Shown in pieces: positions 61,863 through 64,000 of a stretch of DNA of 64,000 nt (positions are counted from its first letter, which is position 1; every line of letters begins with the position of its first letter). The notes beneath the pieces were generated by a model, which worked only from the letters and a program-made list of their open reading frames with translations, had not been told where the DNA came from and did not search any database. The position numbers and the translations under genes are program-made. Origin of the DNA: Aminomonas paucivorans DSM 12260. Its GTDB lineage: Bacteria > Synergistota > Synergistia > Synergistales > Synergistaceae. The stretch is taken from NCBI RefSeq assembly GCF_000165795.1, contig NZ_CM001022.1:1178001-1242000 (forward strand), given 5' to 3'.

Positions 61863-62980
61863 TCCCCCTCTCCCGGCTTCTGCAGGGGGGGAGCTTTCCC
61901 GGGGACTCCCTCCGGTTCGGTCCGAGGAGGGGATCGGGGCCGGTGGTGGTGTGGCACCTCACGGACCGATGCGGCCTCCGGTGTCGGCACTGCTATGCCG
62001 AGGCCACGCCGGAGGGAGAGCGTTTCGTCTCCCTCCGGGAGGGATTTCGCTGTCTGGAGACCTTCGCGGCCTGGGGGGCTCCGGCGGTGCTCCTCTCCGG
62101 GGGGGAGCCCCTGGAATCGCCCCATGGACGCGCCTTCCTGGAGAGGGGGGCGGAGTTGGGGCTGTCCCTGGCGGTTTCCACCAACGGTACCAGGGTGGAC
62201 GACTCCTGGGCCGAAGCTCTGGCGAAGCGGGGCGCCTACGTGGGGGTCAGCCTGGACGGGCCGCAGGAGATCCACGACTCCTTCCGGGGGGTACCCGGGG
62301 CCTGGAACGCCGCGGCGGCGGGGCTGGAACGGCTGAAACGCGCCGGGGCCCGGTGCGGGCTGCGGGTCACCCTCTGCCGGAGCACCCTGCCCGGGGTTCG
62401 GGACCTGCTGGAGTGGGCTCGGGGACGGGTGGACCGGGTCTGTCTGTACCACTTCGTCCCTGCGGGGCGGGGGCAGGAGGGGGAGTGCCTCTCCTCGGAG
62501 CAGACCCGGGAGGTGCTGGAGTGGCTGTTCTCCTGGGTGCGCCGGGAGGCGGGACCCCTGGAGGTCCTCACGGTGGACAACGCGACGGACGGGATCGCCC
62601 TGCTGGGCTACGTGAAGCGGGAGCTGCCGGAGCGGTTTGGGGAAGTCCGGGAGCTGCTGGCCCGACAAGGGGGCAACCAGAGCGGTCTGCGGATCCTCTC
62701 GGTACGCTGGGATGGGCTGGTGAGCCCCGATCCCTTCTCCTTCTCCCATCCCCTGGGGCGGCTGGATCGGGACACGGGAGTCTTGTGTCCGGAGGGAGAC
62801 CTCCAGGAACGTCTGAAGGATCGGAAGCCCTATCTTCCCCCCCGTTGCGCCTCCTGTCCCGGCCTGCCCCTGTGCAACGGCAACCTTCGGGCCCGGGCGT
62901 CGGGAACGGGAAGGGGCTTCTGGGGGGAGGACCCGGGGTGCTACCTCTCGGGCCGGGAGATCCGAGAGATCCTCTCATGA
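61859..62980 (+). CDS. radical SAM protein, haem/haem d1-type biosynthesis (AhbC/AhbD/NirJ-like)
   Basis: A 373-residue radical SAM protein. The CX3CX2C cluster motif is Cys38/Cys42/Cys45 in DRCGLRCRHC. LLSGGEPLESP and VGVSLDGPQEIHDSFRGVPG are SAM-fold motifs. The C-terminal region has a second cysteine-rich site (CASCPGLPLC, later CYLS) for an auxiliary cluster. Next to a siroheme decarboxylase it is likely to act on the didecarboxysiroheme product (AhbC/AhbD or NirJ), converting it toward haem or haem d1. Which reaction cannot be told. Confidence 0.85.
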   Translation: MIPLSRLLQGGSFPGDSLRFGPRRGSGPVVVWHLTDRCGLRCRHCYAEATPEGERFVSLREGFRCLETFAAWGAPAVLLSGGEPLESPHGRAFLERGAELGLSLAVSTNGTRVDDSWAEALAKRGAYVGVSLDGPQEIHDSFRGVPGAWNAAAAGLERLKRAGARCGLRVTLCRSTLPGVRDLLEWARGRVDRVCLYHFVPAGRGQEGECLSSEQTREVLEWLFSWVRREAGPLEVLTVDNATDGIALLGYVKRELPERFGEVRELLARQGGNQSGLRILSVRWDGLVSPDPFSFSHPLGRLDRDTGVLCPEGDLQERLKDRKPYLPPRCASCPGLPLCNGNLRARASGTGRGFWGEDPGCYLSGREIREILS

Positions 62981-63972
62981 ATCCCCTGCCCCGATGGGCG
63001 GGTCTCCTGGAGGAGGGGCTTCCCCTGACCCGGCGCCCCTTCCGGGACCTGGGGGCGTCCCTGGGGACGGGAGAAACCGCCCTTTTGGAGGAGGTGCGGC
63101 GTTTTGCGGCGGAGGACCCGCGCTACCGGGGGTTTCGGGCGGTCTGGAGCGCCCGGGCCTTCGGCTTCGCCGGAGCGCTGTGCGCCTTTCTCGTGCCCCG
63201 GCCCCGGGTGGAGGGGATCCGCGGGACGTTGGCGGGGTTCCCCGGGGTGACCCACGGCTACCTTCGGGAGCACCGAATGAACCTCTGGCTCACCCTTCAG
63301 GCCCCGGACGAGAGGGTCCTGCGGGAAGACGCCCGGCGGCTGCGCTCTCTCCTGGGGGCGGAGGAGGGGGTGGTCCTTCCCGCACGGAGGGTGTTCAAGC
63401 TCCGGGCCCGGTTCGCCCCCTCGGGGTCTTCGGTCCTCTTTCGGGAAGAGGAGGAGGTTTCCCCCTGGGGAGAGGAACCGAGTCAGGAGAGACGTACGAT
63501 CCTGGTGACGCGCTCCGAAGAGGGTTTCCCCCTGGAGGCGGAGCCCTTCGACGCCCTGGGGGAGGCGGCGGGGCTGGAGGGTGAACGGGTCCTGGCCTTC
63601 TTTCGGAGGTCCCGGGACCGGAGGCGGCTGCTTCGGGTGGGGTTGACCCTGCGGCACCGGCTTCTGGGGTGGAGGGAGAACCTTCTGGTGGGCTGGCAGG
63701 TTCCCGAATCGAGGTTGGAGAGGGCGGGGCAGGCCGCCTCGGCCTGCCCCGGGGTGAGCCACTGCTACGCCCGAGGGGATGCTCCGGGATGGCCTTACAA
63801 CCTCTATGCCATGCTCCATGCCCGAACGGAAGGGGAACTTCGGGACCTTCTGGCTTGGCTGGAGGGGCGGGTGCTTCCCACGGACCGGGTGCTTCTCCCC
63901 ACCCGGGAGGAGCTTCGCAAGACCGGGGGCTGCGTGGGGAGCCTGCTGGTCCGAAGGGGAGAGGGGGATTAG
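62977..63972 (+). CDS. fused AhbA-AhbB siroheme decarboxylase
   Basis: A 331-residue protein with two repeats of the siroheme decarboxylase fold. First half: YRGFRAVWSARAFGFAGALCAF, VTHGYLREHRMNLWLTL. Second half: RRRLLRVGLTLRHRLLGWRENLLVGWQVPES, CPGVSHCYARGDAPGWPYNLYAM. AhbA and AhbB are usually separate proteins of about 150-170 residues. The enzyme removes two acetate carboxyls of siroheme. The ATG overlaps the radical SAM stop (ATGA). Genes beyond the window are not known. Confidence 0.85.
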   Translation: MNPLPRWAGLLEEGLPLTRRPFRDLGASLGTGETALLEEVRRFAAEDPRYRGFRAVWSARAFGFAGALCAFLVPRPRVEGIRGTLAGFPGVTHGYLREHRMNLWLTLQAPDERVLREDARRLRSLLGAEEGVVLPARRVFKLRARFAPSGSSVLFREEEEVSPWGEEPSQERRTILVTRSEEGFPLEAEPFDALGEAAGLEGERVLAFFRRSRDRRRLLRVGLTLRHRLLGWRENLLVGWQVPESRLERAGQAASACPGVSHCYARGDAPGWPYNLYAMLHARTEGELRDLLAWLEGRVLPTDRVLLPTREELRKTGGCVGSLLVRRGEGD

Positions 63973-64000
63973 GGGCGGTTGTGACGTCCTTCGTGCTCCA

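Overview
The window is a GC-rich bacterial chromosome segment, almost completely packed with genes in tight, often overlapping operons. Gene content suggests an anaerobic, amino-acid-using, diderm bacterium: a Skp/OmpH chaperone, SSS and NSS symporters, a 5-oxoproline/D-glutamate cassette, an iron-only-hydrogenase-like redox module, siroheme-dependent haem genes and KtrAB. I think Synergistota is likely, but this is inference from gene content, not from a marker tree. No CRISPR array, insertion sequence, rRNA or prophage was seen.

Layout. 1-4136: the tail of an unknown gene, then an AT-richer block with a RecF/OLD-like ATPase and a DUF4435 TOPRIM protein (a PARIS-like defence pair), pseC, a DUF3800 protein, and on the opposite strand a promoter-to-terminator unit that looks like a small RNA of about 76 nt. 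4255-5428: a small membrane protein, a DUF3343 protein and Skp/OmpH. 5532-8828 (minus): livHMGF branched-chain amino acid ABC transporter without its binding protein. 9215-12393: adenosine-specific kinase, an SSS symporter and a LivJ-like secreted protein. 12502-15752: DRTGG / anti-sigma-type ATPase / hydrogenase-like Fe-S protein / DRTGG / PHP module. 15866-19325: radA, nfeD and a slipin. 19483-22937: leuS and holA. 22950-26523: rpsT diverging from the rpmH-rnpA-yidD-yidC-khpB-lgt cluster.

26660-37428 (minus): an antitoxin with a decayed RelE toxin; a 5-oxoproline operon (NRAMP-like carrier, pxpB, pxpC, pxpA, ycsI) with a good sigma-54 promoter; and immediately upstream a five-cistron overlapping operon of a 37-residue membrane peptide, an SSS symporter, a histidine kinase, an NtrC-type regulator and a divergent RpoN. 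This arrangement looks like a split CbrA/CbrB nutrient sensor with its own sigma factor, and the nearest visible sigma-54 promoter is that of the 5-oxoproline operon. 37576-40998: HtrA protease facing an OmpR-type two-component pair. 41248-44363: rpsO, pnp, dut. 44486-46076 (minus): NSS amino acid transporter and its small subunit. 46437-49791: thrS and infC-rpmI-rplT, where infC has an AUA start and an upstream attenuator. 49793-58780: ktrB, ktrA, pheS, pheT, ZapB-like, ZapA-like, a frameshifted cvpA and mutS2. 58797-63972: an S41 peptidase, tRNA-Arg(CCG), a DUF6506 protein, and an operon of a flavin-binding protein, a radical SAM haem enzyme and a fused AhbA-AhbB siroheme decarboxylase.

Two genes (relE-like and cvpA) carry frameshifts in short repeats. 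Several genes use non-ATG starts, including AUA for infC and apparently CTG for nfeD.
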